A DNA stretch of 64,000 nucleotides from Nitrospira sp. Its GTDB lineage: Bacteria; Nitrospirota; Nitrospiria; Nitrospirales; Nitrospiraceae. The position numbers and the translations under genes were made by a program. The notes under the pieces were generated by a model, which saw only the letters and a list, made by a program, of their open reading frames with translations, searched no databases and was not told where the DNA came from. This document shows, one piece after another, positions 25,254 to 33,993 of this stretch. The DNA lies in the NCBI GenBank assembly GCA_030123565.1, contig CP126122.1, forward strand, positions 2,406,800 through 2,470,799, read 5' to 3'. Positions within the stretch are counted from its first letter, which is position 1. The number at the start of each line of letters is the position of its first letter.

Positions 25254-26348
25254 TCACCGCCCGACCGCCACCTCATAGGCCGCCACCGTCTGCTTCGCCG
25301 TTCGGTCCCACGTAAACTCCTTCGCCCTGGCCAAGCCGCGCGTCCTGAGCGTCGCCTGCAAGGCCGGGGACTCGAGCAGCCTGGTCAGCTCTCCCGCCAA
25401 CGGTCCGCTCTGCCGCGGGTCGATCAGCAGGGCGGCCTCACCGGCGACCTCAGGCAACGACGCCACGTTCGAACAGATCACCGGGCAACCGCAGCCCATC
25501 GCCTCCAGCACGGGAAGGCCGAACCCTTCGTACAACGAAGGAAAGACGAAGACCGTCGCCTGTTGATAATAGACGATCAGTTCCGTATCGGATACCAGGC
25601 CGGCCAGCCTGGTCTGTGCGCCGATGCCATGGCGCTCGATGGCCCTGCGGATATCGGCGCGCTTGCAGACATCCCCGGCCAGCAGGAGATCGAATCGAGT
25701 GCGAAGGGATTCGGGGAGATTCGCAAATGCTTCGACGAGGCAACCGACGTTCTTGGTCGGATCGGACCCGGCGACGCAGAAGACGTAGGGTTTTCCCTCC
25801 CGACGCTGTTCGGCAGGCTGGAACCGCCCGGCGTCGAGGCCGAGCGGCGTCACGGTCACCTGATCAGGACGAAGCGGCGCGTGCGCGAGGACATCGCGTC
25901 GCGAATGTTCCGACACGGTGATCACATGATCGATCGTCTTCCATCGATCCCCCACCAACCACTGTTCGATGCGGCTGTTGAGGCCCGTGCGGGAACGGAG
26001 TTCCGGGAACAACAGGGGTTTGACGTCGTGGATCGTGGCGACAAACTTCCCCCGCTTCCAGGCGACACAGGAGTCGTAGGGAAAGTGCAGCACGTCGTAG
26101 GGACCGGCCAGGAGCGGCGCGACCTGTTCCCAAACACGCCGGCGGAACAGAGGGACGCGCACCACGCGATACTGCATGTTCGGACGGGCGGTGAACGGAT
26201 GGTCCGCGCGGGGAAGCAGGATCCGGTAGTCATTTACGCGATCGACGCGCCCCAAGGCATCGATCAATTCCCGCGCGTACCGCCCGATGCCGACGTTGGA
26301 ATTTTTGAGATGCCAGGCGGCAATCGCAATTCTCACGGATGACGCCAT
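25254..26348 (-). CDS. Glycosyltransferase family 4
   Basis: 364 residues from ATG 26348 ('MASSVRIAIAAWHLKNSNVG'); an alternative ATG lies at 26381. The GT-B fold has 'GIGRYARELIDAL' early, 'VCVAGSDPTKN'-like donor-domain entry ('PYVFCVAGSDPTKNVGCLVE') near residue 200 and the E-x7-E motif in 'PSLYEGFGLPVLEAMGCGCPV' near 285. This arrangement resembles mannosyl- and rhamnosyltransferases of O-antigen loci. The rhamnose genes are immediately upstream, so rhamnosyl transfer is plausible but unproven. Confidence 0.88.
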   Translation of the reverse strand: MASSVRIAIAAWHLKNSNVGIGRYARELIDALGRVDRVNDYRILLPRADHPFTARPNMQYRVVRVPLFRRRVWEQVAPLLAGPYDVLHFPYDSCVAWKRGKFVATIHDVKPLLFPELRSRTGLNSRIEQWLVGDRWKTIDHVITVSEHSRRDVLAHAPLRPDQVTVTPLGLDAGRFQPAEQRREGKPYVFCVAGSDPTKNVGCLVEAFANLPESLRTRFDLLLAGDVCKRADIRRAIERHGIGAQTRLAGLVSDTELIVYYQQATVFVFPSLYEGFGLPVLEAMGCGCPVICSNVASLPEVAGEAALLIDPRQSGPLAGELTRLLESPALQATLRTRGLARAKEFTWDRTAKQTVAAYEVAVGR

Positions 26349-26426
26349 CGCCGTTGAATGGTCATGCGAACGCCGCTGCACGGCGACCGGCCGGTCGCAT
26401 GAGATCCATCTGTACCACCAGCCGGC

Positions 26427-27218
26427 TCATTGAAGGGGCTTTTCGACCAGCGTATGACCGAAGCGGAACCGTTCATATCGTTTCACCCACTTGTCTCTGA
26501 GATCGGTCCATCGTCGTTCGAACCAATTTCCGCGAATGGTTCGCCCCCATTTACTCCGGAAGTGCGCCATGTTGTGATTCCAATATTGATCCGTCTCCGT
26601 TCGCTTGATCGAGTTCTGCGTCACCATCGAAAAATGGTGAATCAACACGGCTCCCGTCATCGCGACTCCGAAGCCCGCCTGCTCCGTCCGCCAGCGAAAA
26701 TCCGTGTCTTCACAACCTCCATAGGAAAACGCATCGTCGAACAATCCGATGCGATCAAAGACCGCCCGATCGATCAACATGCAGGGGGCGTAGAGATCTT
26801 CCCGGACGGCCTCGGCACAGGCGCTCGTGAACTCGCGGGCATAGGCGGGCAAATCGTAATCCAGCAGGCCTTCGCGCGCAGAAGGACACACAATCCCATA
26901 CGGTCCGCGCTCCATGAACGCGCAGAGGGTCTCGAGCCAGCCGGGCGTCACCACGATGTCATTGTTCAGGATGCCGACCACCTGGCCGTGACTGGCGCGA
27001 ATCCCCTGATTCCAGGCCTTGGCGCAGCCGAGGTTGGTGCCGTTGGTGATGACGGTGGCATCGACCGTGCGCAAATACTCGGCGGTCCCGTCCACACATC
27101 CGTTGTCGATGAGGATCAATTCGAACGGACGCGGCGTGTACTCCATGATCGACGCGATACAGCGGCGGGTATAGTCGAGCTGATTGTAGAGTGCGATGAC
27201 CAGACTGACGGATTTCAT
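26427..27218 (-). CDS. Glycosyltransferase family 2
   Basis: 263 residues from ATG 27218 ('MKSVSLVIALYNQLDYTRRC'). A longer frame extends into the upstream gene and is not favoured. The GT-A motifs are 'LILIDNGCVDGTAEYL' near residue 35 and 'GILNNDIVVTPGW' (metal-binding DxD equivalent N-N-D) near 85. 'SYGGCEDTDFRWRTEQAGFG' near 185 holds the E-D general-base region. It is similar in layout to rhamnosyltransferases of the WbbL type. It sits between two other glycosyltransferase genes. Confidence 0.87.
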   Translation of the reverse strand: MKSVSLVIALYNQLDYTRRCIASIMEYTPRPFELILIDNGCVDGTAEYLRTVDATVITNGTNLGCAKAWNQGIRASHGQVVGILNNDIVVTPGWLETLCAFMERGPYGIVCPSAREGLLDYDLPAYAREFTSACAEAVREDLYAPCMLIDRAVFDRIGLFDDAFSYGGCEDTDFRWRTEQAGFGVAMTGAVLIHHFSMVTQNSIKRTETDQYWNHNMAHFRSKWGRTIRGNWFERRWTDLRDKWVKRYERFRFGHTLVEKPLQ

Positions 27219-27228
27219 CGAAATGTCC

Positions 27229-28308
27229 TCATAACGACCGCCGGCACAGATCGAGCAAATAGGTCGCCCGGCGCTCCGTCGTATGGAACGCCAGTAGATG
27301 CGTATAAGCCGCCTCCGCCATCCGTTGCCGCTCCGGCTCATCGGCCCGCAGCCGGCGCACCCACCCTGCAAGATCCTCCAAATCGGGTCGGCAGAAAATT
27401 GCATGGACGCCGTGCTCGAAATTATGAGGAATCACGATGTCCGGTGGCTCCGAAATAAGCGGGGTCTTCGAGGCGACGATTTCCCAGTATCGAATGGTAT
27501 CAAACCCGCCGCCCCGTATCGACAAGGCCATTTTAGATCTGCGGAGTAATGCACGATAGTCGTCGGGCGGCATCTGTTGAATCGACCCCCTGGCAGGAGG
27601 GTCTCCCATCAGCTTCGCCGCCATCACCCCAAACCAGGACTCTGCGACCTTCGAAGAGCGGTCCGACGCATTCACGTACAGCCCTCCCTCGAAACGAAGA
27701 TCCGTCGCCTCCCTCAACAGTCTGACCGCTTTCACACGTTTTCGATGCGAAGCCCTCCCGACGAACGAAATATCGATATCTCGAGACACAACCGGCGGGG
27801 GCACCAGTGAGGCGCCCGTGACGGAAAACGGCAGCGGATGCGTCCGGCCAGCGAGGTCGGTCGAGTCGGACCGTCCACCGGATTTGAACCAGGCATCGCC
27901 GTACCCTCCGTCGCCGACGGGCATTTCGCGTTTGAAGTAGAGGGCCGCCCCGACCGACCGGAAAAGCTCCGCACGAATCCGGCCGTCGTCTTCCCCGTCC
28001 AGCAGCACCAGGGGCGGCAGTTCGACTCGCGCCGCAAGCGCGCGACAGGCGTTCACCGCTCCGCGTCGCGGCGAAGACAGGATCGCCAGATCGACCTGTC
28101 GCTCAACAATCATACCGGCGAGATCCTCCACCCCGTAGGGGTGCCCCGGATTCTGAGCGAGATGGTCCAGGCGCCCGCCGGACTCGTGATACGCGGCCTT
28201 CTGAGGGAAGTCAAAGACATTCTGCCAACCCAGTACGGCACAGAGCCCATCGTAGATCTGATCGGCCAGATAGTCGAGATCCGGATCTGTCAGGTAGAGG
28301 ACCTTCAT
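27229..28308 (-). CDS. Glycosyltransferase, GT4/CgeB-like
   Basis: 359 residues from ATG 28308 ('MKVLYLTDPDLDYLADQIY'). The N-terminal half has 'VDLAILSSPRRGAVN' and 'PPLVLLDGEDDGRI'. The C-terminal half has 'ISFVGRASHRKRVKAVRLL' and 'LSIRGGGFDTIRYWEIVASKTPLI', followed by 'FEHGVHAIFCRPDLEDLAGWV'. That late block matches the glycosyl-transferase domain of CgeB/DUF3880-type proteins. Donor and acceptor are unknown. The gene lies in the run of glycosyltransferases and is probably part of the same transcript. Confidence 0.75.
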   Translation of the reverse strand: MKVLYLTDPDLDYLADQIYDGLCAVLGWQNVFDFPQKAAYHESGGRLDHLAQNPGHPYGVEDLAGMIVERQVDLAILSSPRRGAVNACRALAARVELPPLVLLDGEDDGRIRAELFRSVGAALYFKREMPVGDGGYGDAWFKSGGRSDSTDLAGRTHPLPFSVTGASLVPPPVVSRDIDISFVGRASHRKRVKAVRLLREATDLRFEGGLYVNASDRSSKVAESWFGVMAAKLMGDPPARGSIQQMPPDDYRALLRRSKMALSIRGGGFDTIRYWEIVASKTPLISEPPDIVIPHNFEHGVHAIFCRPDLEDLAGWVRRLRADEPERQRMAEAAYTHLLAFHTTERRATYLLDLCRRSL

Positions 28309-28334
28309 GCGGATCGGTTGACGGGAGGCCGCGC

Positions 28335-28823
28335 CTAGGGTTTCACCACCCGAAGGGTCACGTACATATTGTCCACCACGTTCCACAGATGACGACGGCA
28401 ACGCTTGCGCAGATATTCGGGCAAATATCGAAACGGTTTGCGCGTCTCATAGCGAACGGCTTCGATGCGAAAATCGGTCCGCACCCCATAGTCGGTCGGT
28501 CGTTCGAAGTACTGGAAGGTGTCCTCGGTGATGTACCGCACGTGTGTCGGATCGCGGAACGCCCCCCGCGACGTATAGTAGGGAACCGCCACCTGGACTT
28601 CCGCTCCCGGCTTGCACACTCGATAGACTTCCTCCATGAAGGGGATCAGATCGCGAACGTGCTCCATGACATGGCTCAAGTGAACGACATCGACGCAATC
28701 GTTTTTCAGCGGCAGCGGTTGCTCGATGTCACACAGGGCATCCACACCAGACTCCTTCCGACAGTCAAAACCGAACGCGTCCCGCCGCTTCTGTTTTCCG
28801 CAACCAAGGTCGATGACAACCAC
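28335..28823 (-). CDS. Class I SAM-dependent methyltransferase, small
   Basis: 162 residues from GTG 28823; an in-frame stop just upstream supports this start. 'MVVIDLGCGKQKRRDAFGFD' is motif I at the very N-terminus, and 'DVVHLSHVMEHVRDLIPFM' with 'VYRVCKPGAEVQVAVPYY' follows. 'HVRYITEDTFQYFE' is typical of small methyltransferases in glycan clusters. It would methylate a sugar hydroxyl or a lipid-linked intermediate. The target is unknown. Confidence 0.85.
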   Translation of the reverse strand: MVVIDLGCGKQKRRDAFGFDCRKESGVDALCDIEQPLPLKNDCVDVVHLSHVMEHVRDLIPFMEEVYRVCKPGAEVQVAVPYYTSRGAFRDPTHVRYITEDTFQYFERPTDYGVRTDFRIEAVRYETRKPFRYLPEYLRKRCRRHLWNVVDNMYVTLRVVKP

Positions 28824-28915
28824 TGTAAGCCCACCCTTTCACGCGACCGGCCCTCTCCCCCATCGACGCGAGAGCTTCGGTGCGCTCCCCCCTCATCCGG
28901 CAACTCGCCGACAGC

Positions 28916-29986
28916 TCAACGGCAGAGGCCGGCCGGTCTGCCCTTCAGCGAGCGGACACAGGCGTCAAAGACTTCGTCCACCGTGATTTGTTGCATGCAA
29001 CTATCGTCGCCGCGCAAGCAGGTCGGATGGTAGCAGGCCCGGCAATCCAGTCCTTTGTAGATGACCTGCGCCGGCCCGCCGCGCGGTCCCCAGCGTTGCG
29101 GATAGGTCGGCCCGAAGAGCGCCACCACCGGCGTCCCCATCGCCGCCGCAATGTGCATCGCCCCGCCGTCGTTCCCGACGAACAGGGCACAACGTTTCAC
29201 CAGTGCGGCAAACTGGAGCAGGGAAAACTTGCCCGCCGCCACCTTGGGGGCACAGCGCGTATTGCGGGCCACCAACTCGGCGATCTCCCGTTCCCGTTGA
29301 TCGCCGCCTAAAAGAATCCGGCAGGAAAACTTATCGGCGAGGCGATCGGCCAACTGAGCGAACCGCTCATGGGGCCAGACCTTCAGCGAGTAACGCGCCC
29401 CCGGCTGCAACAGGATCAGCAACGGCGAGGCTTCCGACGGCAACAAGCCGTTCTCCTGCAACCAGGCCTCCACCATCTGTTCCTCCGCCTGCGACACATG
29501 CACCGCCGGTATGCCGGGTTTCGGGTCGAGGCCAAGAGTTCGAAGGGCGCAGAGGTCATAGTCCACCCGATGCCGGTCCGTCGGACGCGGCTTGGCCACG
29601 GCGCTGTATAAGAGTCCCCGCCAACGGTGTTCGGCATTGAATCCCACCCTGACTGGCGCGCCGGTCGCCAGGCTGATGACCGCCGATCGATCCCCGTCCG
29701 TCAGGTCGATGACGCAATCGAACGCGCGACGCCGCAGCATCTGCACAAACCTCAATTGAGCGTCCCAGGCGCCTTTCTCGACACACAAGACCTCGTTCAC
29801 ATCCGGATTGTGCGTCAGCACTCCCTCGGTTCCGCGGTTGAGCAGCAGGGTCAGCCGCGCATCGGGATAGGCCTCCCGCAAGGCCCGCAACACGGGTGTC
29901 GAAAGGAGCACATCGCCGATGTGCCGCAGCTTGATGACCAGGATGTTGGTACAGACCACAGGAACCATAGAGCCCTTTTTCAGCAT
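28916..29986 (-). CDS. ADP-heptose:LPS heptosyltransferase-family protein (GT9)
   Basis: About 356 residues from ATG 29986. A second ATG at 29968 has a better-placed AAAGGG, so the start is uncertain. 'ILVIKLRHIGDVLLSTPVLRAL' is the GT9 N-terminal motif. The donor side has 'LLQPGARYSLKVWPHERFAQLA' and 'FVGNDGGAMHIAAAMGTPVVALFGPT'. 'QVIYKGLDCRACYHPTC' near the end is a common GT9 Cys-containing tail. It would add a heptose or related sugar to LPS core at the inner face of the inner membrane. It is the third GT9 gene in the window, alongside 37232-38275 and 38300-39991. Confidence 0.88.
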   Translation of the reverse strand: MLKKGSMVPVVCTNILVIKLRHIGDVLLSTPVLRALREAYPDARLTLLLNRGTEGVLTHNPDVNEVLCVEKGAWDAQLRFVQMLRRRAFDCVIDLTDGDRSAVISLATGAPVRVGFNAEHRWRGLLYSAVAKPRPTDRHRVDYDLCALRTLGLDPKPGIPAVHVSQAEEQMVEAWLQENGLLPSEASPLLILLQPGARYSLKVWPHERFAQLADRLADKFSCRILLGGDQREREIAELVARNTRCAPKVAAGKFSLLQFAALVKRCALFVGNDGGAMHIAAAMGTPVVALFGPTYPQRWGPRGGPAQVIYKGLDCRACYHPTCLRGDDSCMQQITVDEVFDACVRSLKGRPAGLCR

Positions 29987-30005
29987 CCTTCGAAGACTCG
30001 CGCGC

Positions 30006-31055
30006 TCACAAGTGATGCTGGGACGGCATATCCATGAGATCGCAATAGATCTGCGCCAATCGCCGGGTGATGGCCCCCGCCTCGAAATGCTCGCGGGCCT
30101 TCTCGTAACTTCGCCGGCCGAACGTCGCGCGTAACTCTTCGTTGCGGAGAAGTTCAATGACCGCTCCCGCATACTGCCATTGCCAGCGACAGACGAACCC
30201 CGTCACGTTGTGCTCGACCAACTCTGCCTGGGCATTGGCCTTCTTGCGTTGCGGCGTGCTCAGGGTCACGACCGGAATACGGTTGGCCATGGCTTCCGCA
30301 ATGACGCAGCCGAAGGTCTCTCCGATTCGCGCGCCGTGCGTAAAGATATCCAGCCGGCGATAGAAGTCCCCCACCTGCACCGAGGGTTCCAGCAACTGCA
30401 CCCGGCTCTCGACCCCGAGCGCTTGGAGCTTCGCCTTGACCCGGTCGGTCGCGCCCTGGATCAGACAGCGCGTCGCCGGCACATTGCGGAAAATTCTCGG
30501 GAGGCTGTTGACGCAGACGTCGTGCCATTTTTGGTCGTCCGGCCGGCTGCAACGTCCGATCGTCGAGCTAAAGTGCTTGGGAGCAGGATCGAACTCAGAA
30601 AAATCGACCGGATTATAGAGGACCTCATAGCGCACTCCCGGCCGCTCCCCGTGTCGTCCTAGGTAAATGCGTTTGGAACTTTCCGACACGAAACAATGAC
30701 AGTCGATCCGGTCGCTTTCCCGTTCATCGTACATGTGAAAGACGTTCGTTTCGACGACCCTGGTCCGACCGTTGATCTGCTGCGGCAGCGTACCGGGTTC
30801 ATAGGCTCCGGCGCGATGGACATGGCAGATGTCGATCTTCTGTTCCCTGATCAGCTCGGTCAGATCAGGAGGTTGGATGATCACCGGGATTCCGGCCCGT
30901 CGCAATTCGTCGGCCCGAACGCCGCCCCCAAGACGCCCGCAGACCAGCACCTCGAAACGAGACTTGTCGAGATACTGGCAGAAGATCTGGAGTGTCTTTT
31001 CCGTGCCGCCGAGCTCGAGCTTGTTGGTCACATGGAGCACACGAATTTTCGACAT
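30006..31055 (-). CDS. Glycosyltransferase family 4
   Basis: 349 residues from ATG 31055 ('MSKIRVLHVTNKLELGGTEK'). This opening with 'GGTEKTLQIFCQYL' is a classic GT4 acceptor-domain start. 'DVCHVHRAGAYEPG'-like text ('KIDICHVHRAGAYEPG') follows. The donor domain is marked by 'FTHGARIGETFGCVIAEAMANRIPVVTL' near residues 235-262. 'DISPAPKHF'-type loops are variable. The donor cannot be told from sequence. It is part of the minus-strand glycosyltransferase run. Confidence 0.87.
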   Translation of the reverse strand: MSKIRVLHVTNKLELGGTEKTLQIFCQYLDKSRFEVLVCGRLGGGVRADELRRAGIPVIIQPPDLTELIREQKIDICHVHRAGAYEPGTLPQQINGRTRVVETNVFHMYDERESDRIDCHCFVSESSKRIYLGRHGERPGVRYEVLYNPVDFSEFDPAPKHFSSTIGRCSRPDDQKWHDVCVNSLPRIFRNVPATRCLIQGATDRVKAKLQALGVESRVQLLEPSVQVGDFYRRLDIFTHGARIGETFGCVIAEAMANRIPVVTLSTPQRKKANAQAELVEHNVTGFVCRWQWQYAGAVIELLRNEELRATFGRRSYEKAREHFEAGAITRRLAQIYCDLMDMPSQHHL

Positions 31056-31169
31056 GACAGTCGCTCTTCCATACGGACGGATCATGCTGCAGGATCAACC
31101 GCTGACATGACAGGAACCCTCTCGGTGCCCCGAGGATCTTCCCTGGTGCAGCCCGGGACGGTCCCGCCT

Positions 31170-32339
31170 CTATGCACACAATCGACGATAAAGCTCCAGG
31201 GTACGGGCCGCCGCGTCTTGCCACGTAAAGAGCTTCGCCCGTTCGAACCCCCGTTGTCGCATGCCCTCCCGGAGAGTTCGGTCGGACAACACCCTGACCA
31301 TCGCCTTACCCAATGCCTGAACATCGTCGGGGTCCACCAACAGCGCCGCCTCTCCCGCCACCTCCGGCAGCGAGGAGGTGGAGGACGTGATCGTCGGGGC
31401 CCCGCAGGCCATGGCCTCCAGCACCGGCATGCCAAACCCTTCATAGCGTGACGGGAAGACAAACAGGTCGGCGAAGGAATAGAGCCGCCGCAGGTCTTCA
31501 CGGCCGAGACGCCCGGTGCAACGGACATCCTGTTCCAAACCCAACTCCTGCGCCGTCGCCCTGTAGCTTCCCTGGGGATGGTCTTCGTCGCCCACGAGCA
31601 GGATGGCCCTCCCTCCCAGTTGCGAACGGACTTGCGCGACGGCCTGCAAAAAGACGCGATGGTTTTTTCGCGGATCGGCTCCCCCGACGAACAGGATGAA
31701 CCCGCCGGCTGGAATGGCCCAACGTTGTCGCAGTTCGGCCATCACCTGTCCGTCTTGCTCCGGAACGAACTCTTCGGAGACCCCATTGTGGATGACAACC
31801 ACATGCTCGTGCGCGATTCCATAGAGGGTTGCGATTTCCTGCGCCGAAAACTCCGACACCGTCACTACCTTCCGCGCCCGCAAGGCCCTGGCCCTGGCCC
31901 GCCGAGACGAGCCTGCTTGCCCAAGCAGTTTTCGTGAATATTCCGGATGGCGCGCGAGCCAGAGATCATGGATGGTCACGATGCCGCCCGACCGTCCCGT
32001 CGTCTGCATCTTGAAATTGGGGCCATGGTAGAGATCAAGGCCGTCCCAGGCGCCCCGCCAGGGCATCACCCACTTCGGCGCCTCCACCCAACGCAGTCGA
32101 TCGTACAGCGGCCAGCCGTCGAGCCTGCCCCCTCGCAAGGAGCCGGGCCGGAGGTACCCGACATATTCGATCTCTTCGTTCAAGGCCAGCAGGGCCCGCA
32201 GAAGGTGGTGGGTGTGCCAGCCGACGCCGCCCTTGTCTCCCACGATGGAGGCCGCGTCGACCCCGATACGCAGCAGGCTCAAGACATCCCTATCACATTC
32301 CAGCGATACGTGACGGTACCCCTCACGCTCCGGCCCCAC
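31170..32339 (-). CDS. Glycosyltransferase family 4
   Basis: Up to 389 residues from ATG 32339, which overlaps the upstream gene by 17 bases. A TTG start near residue 20, before '[18 protein letters not shown]', would remove the overlap. 'YHGPNFKMQ' and '[15 protein letters not shown]' mark the acceptor half. '[20 protein letters not shown]' and '[23 protein letters not shown]' mark the donor half with the E-x7-E motif. It resembles mannosyltransferases acting in O-antigen and core synthesis. It is closely similar in layout to the GT4 at 25254-26348. Confidence 0.88.
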   Translation of the reverse strand: MGPEREGYRHVSLECDRDVLSLLRIGVDAASIVGDKGGVGWHTHHLLRALLALNEEIEYVGYLRPGSLRGGRLDGWPLYDRLRWVEAPKWVMPWRGAWDGLDLYHGPNFKMQTTGRSGGIVTIHDLWLARHPEYSRKLLGQAGSSRRARARALRARKVVTVSEFSAQEIATLYGIAHEHVVVIHNGVSEEFVPEQDGQVMAELRQRWAIPAGGFILFVGGADPRKNHRVFLQAVAQVRSQLGGRAILLVGDEDHPQGSYRATAQELGLEQDVRCTGRLGREDLRRLYSFADLFVFPSRYEGFGMPVLEAMACGAPTITSSTSSLPEVAGEAALLVDPDDVQALGKAMVRVLSDRTLREGMRQRGFERAKLFTWQDAAARTLELYRRLCA

Positions 32340-33090
32340 GCTTCACGTTGACCGTTTCCCAGGCCTTGGCATATTTGACGAACGTATGGAGACCGGCAAA
32401 CAGCGCCACCACCAGTCCGTGTACACCATCCCGATAGCCGCCGCGGACGACGAACGTCTTCAACATCGTGCCGAGATGGTGCGTCGCAATGACCCACCAA
32501 CCGATGGAAGCGGTTCGCTTGAGCTTCTCCTCTGCCCCCAGCGTCGTGTACCGCATCATCTTGCGGATGTGATGGTTGACGGTGGGCATGCTGTAGTGGT
32601 CGAAGGGCTCGCGAAGCCGCTCCCGCCGCCCGCTGAGGTGAAAGTTTTCGTGCAGCCGCACGTCGTCGTACCGGCCGGCGGTCTTGCGAAACAGCCGTAA
32701 CTGATAGTCGGGATATAGCCCTCCGCCTTGAATCCATTTCCCGTAAAAAAAGTTCCGCCTGGGAATCTCATAGCCTCCGATGTCCGCGGCAGGGCCTGCT
32801 GCCAGGAGGGCCTGAATCTCCCGTCGCAATCCGTCGGTGATCCGTTCGTCCGCATCCACGACGAGGATCCAATCCGCGTCCGCGTGATCGATCCCGAAGT
32901 TTTTCTGCGGGCCATACCCTGGCCAGGGACGGACGAATACGCGAGACGTGTAGCGCCTCGCTATCTCAACCGTCCGATCCCGGCTCTCCGCATCTACCAC
33001 GATGGTCTCGTCGGCCCAACGCACCGACTCGAGACAGGCCGCGATGTTTGCCTCTTCATCCTTCGTAATCACCACCGCCGCAACCGTCAT
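32323..33090 (-). CDS. Glycosyltransferase family 2 (WaaE/KdtX-like)
   Basis: 255 residues. 'AAVVITKDEEANIAACLESV' and 'WADETIVVDAESRDRTVEIA' open the GT-A fold, and 'DWILVVDADERIT' near residue 90 provides the DxD motif. 'RNFFYGKWIQGGGLYPDYQLRLF' near 150 is characteristic of the WaaE-type LPS core glucosyltransferases. It is a tandem paralogue of the next gene upstream (33123-33923). It probably adds a hexose to inner core heptose. Confidence 0.88.
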   Translation of the reverse strand: MTVAAVVITKDEEANIAACLESVRWADETIVVDAESRDRTVEIARRYTSRVFVRPWPGYGPQKNFGIDHADADWILVVDADERITDGLRREIQALLAAGPAADIGGYEIPRRNFFYGKWIQGGGLYPDYQLRLFRKTAGRYDDVRLHENFHLSGRRERLREPFDHYSMPTVNHHIRKMMRYTTLGAEEKLKRTASIGWWVIATHHLGTMLKTFVVRGGYRDGVHGLVVALFAGLHTFVKYAKAWETVNVKRGAGA

Positions 33091-33122
33091 CGCGCTGCCC
33101 CCTCATCCGTTCACAATGACAC

Positions 33123-33923
33123 CTAACGATGGCCCTGTTTCGCCGGCGCGACCGGACTCCCTTGCAACGCCTCGCCCTGCAGTTCCCAAAACCGCGCGTA
33201 CTTGATGAACGTGTAATAGGCATAGAGCCCGGACAGAATGAGGCCCGGCACCCCGTCCAGACAACCCTTGCGCCCGATATACATCTTCAGGAATGTGAAG
33301 CAGGGATGCGACAGCAATTGGTGCCATGAAAAGACCCGCCCCTGCTCGACCATCCGTCGCGCCATCAGATCGGAATACCGTTCCTGCTTCGCCAAGTAAT
33401 GGTCGATGTCGCGAAACGGGAACTGCAGGGCGGCAGCAGTCAGGTGGCCGATCTTTCCGTCCAGGTCGAAGCTCTCATGGACCAGTTCGTCCCGATAGCG
33501 GAGGCGGCTCTTGCGGAACAACTGCGGCTGCCGGTAATCCGGGTACCATCCGCAATGTTTGATCCATCGCCCGAGAAAATAATTTTTGCGTGGCACGAAG
33601 TAGGCATCCGCCTCCGGACCGGCATCCAGCACCAGTCTGATTTCGTTCCGTAACTCCGGCGTCGCCCGCTCATCTGTATCCAGACTGAACACCCAGTCGT
33701 GTTTGGCATGCGCGATGGCCTCGTTCCGCAAACGCCCGAACCCGTGGAATTCTTGCTGATACACCTTGTCGGTGAACTCGCGGCTGATCCGCTCGGTGGC
33801 GTCGGTGCTGTGGGAATCGACCACGATGAGTTCATCGGCCCAGGTGACGGATTCCAGGCAGGCCCTCATATTGGGCTCATCATTATAGGCGATGACCACG
33901 GCCGAGACCGGTACATGACTCAC
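33123..33923 (-). CDS. Glycosyltransferase family 2 (WaaE/KdtX-like)
   Basis: 266 residues with the same plan as its neighbour: 'AVVIAYNDEPNMRACLESV', 'WADELIVVDSHSTDATERIS', DxD in 'DWVFSLDTDERATPEL' and 'KNYFLGRWIKHCGWYPDYRQ'. The two genes are clearly related but diverged, so this is an old tandem duplication. Both probably add core sugars. The C-terminal 'KYARFWELQGEALQGS' is polar and variable. Confidence 0.88.
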   Translation of the reverse strand: MSHVPVSAVVIAYNDEPNMRACLESVTWADELIVVDSHSTDATERISREFTDKVYQQEFHGFGRLRNEAIAHAKHDWVFSLDTDERATPELRNEIRLVLDAGPEADAYFVPRKNYFLGRWIKHCGWYPDYRQPQLFRKSRLRYRDELVHESFDLDGKIGHLTAAALQFPFRDIDHYLAKQERYSDLMARRMVEQGRVFSWHQLLSHPCFTFLKMYIGRKGCLDGVPGLILSGLYAYYTFIKYARFWELQGEALQGSPVAPAKQGHR

Positions 33924-33993
33924 AGCGACAGTTCCTTCTCAAACGGCTTCGACGACCCCTGCTACCTTCATGGGCCAAACAGCAACGACCCCG

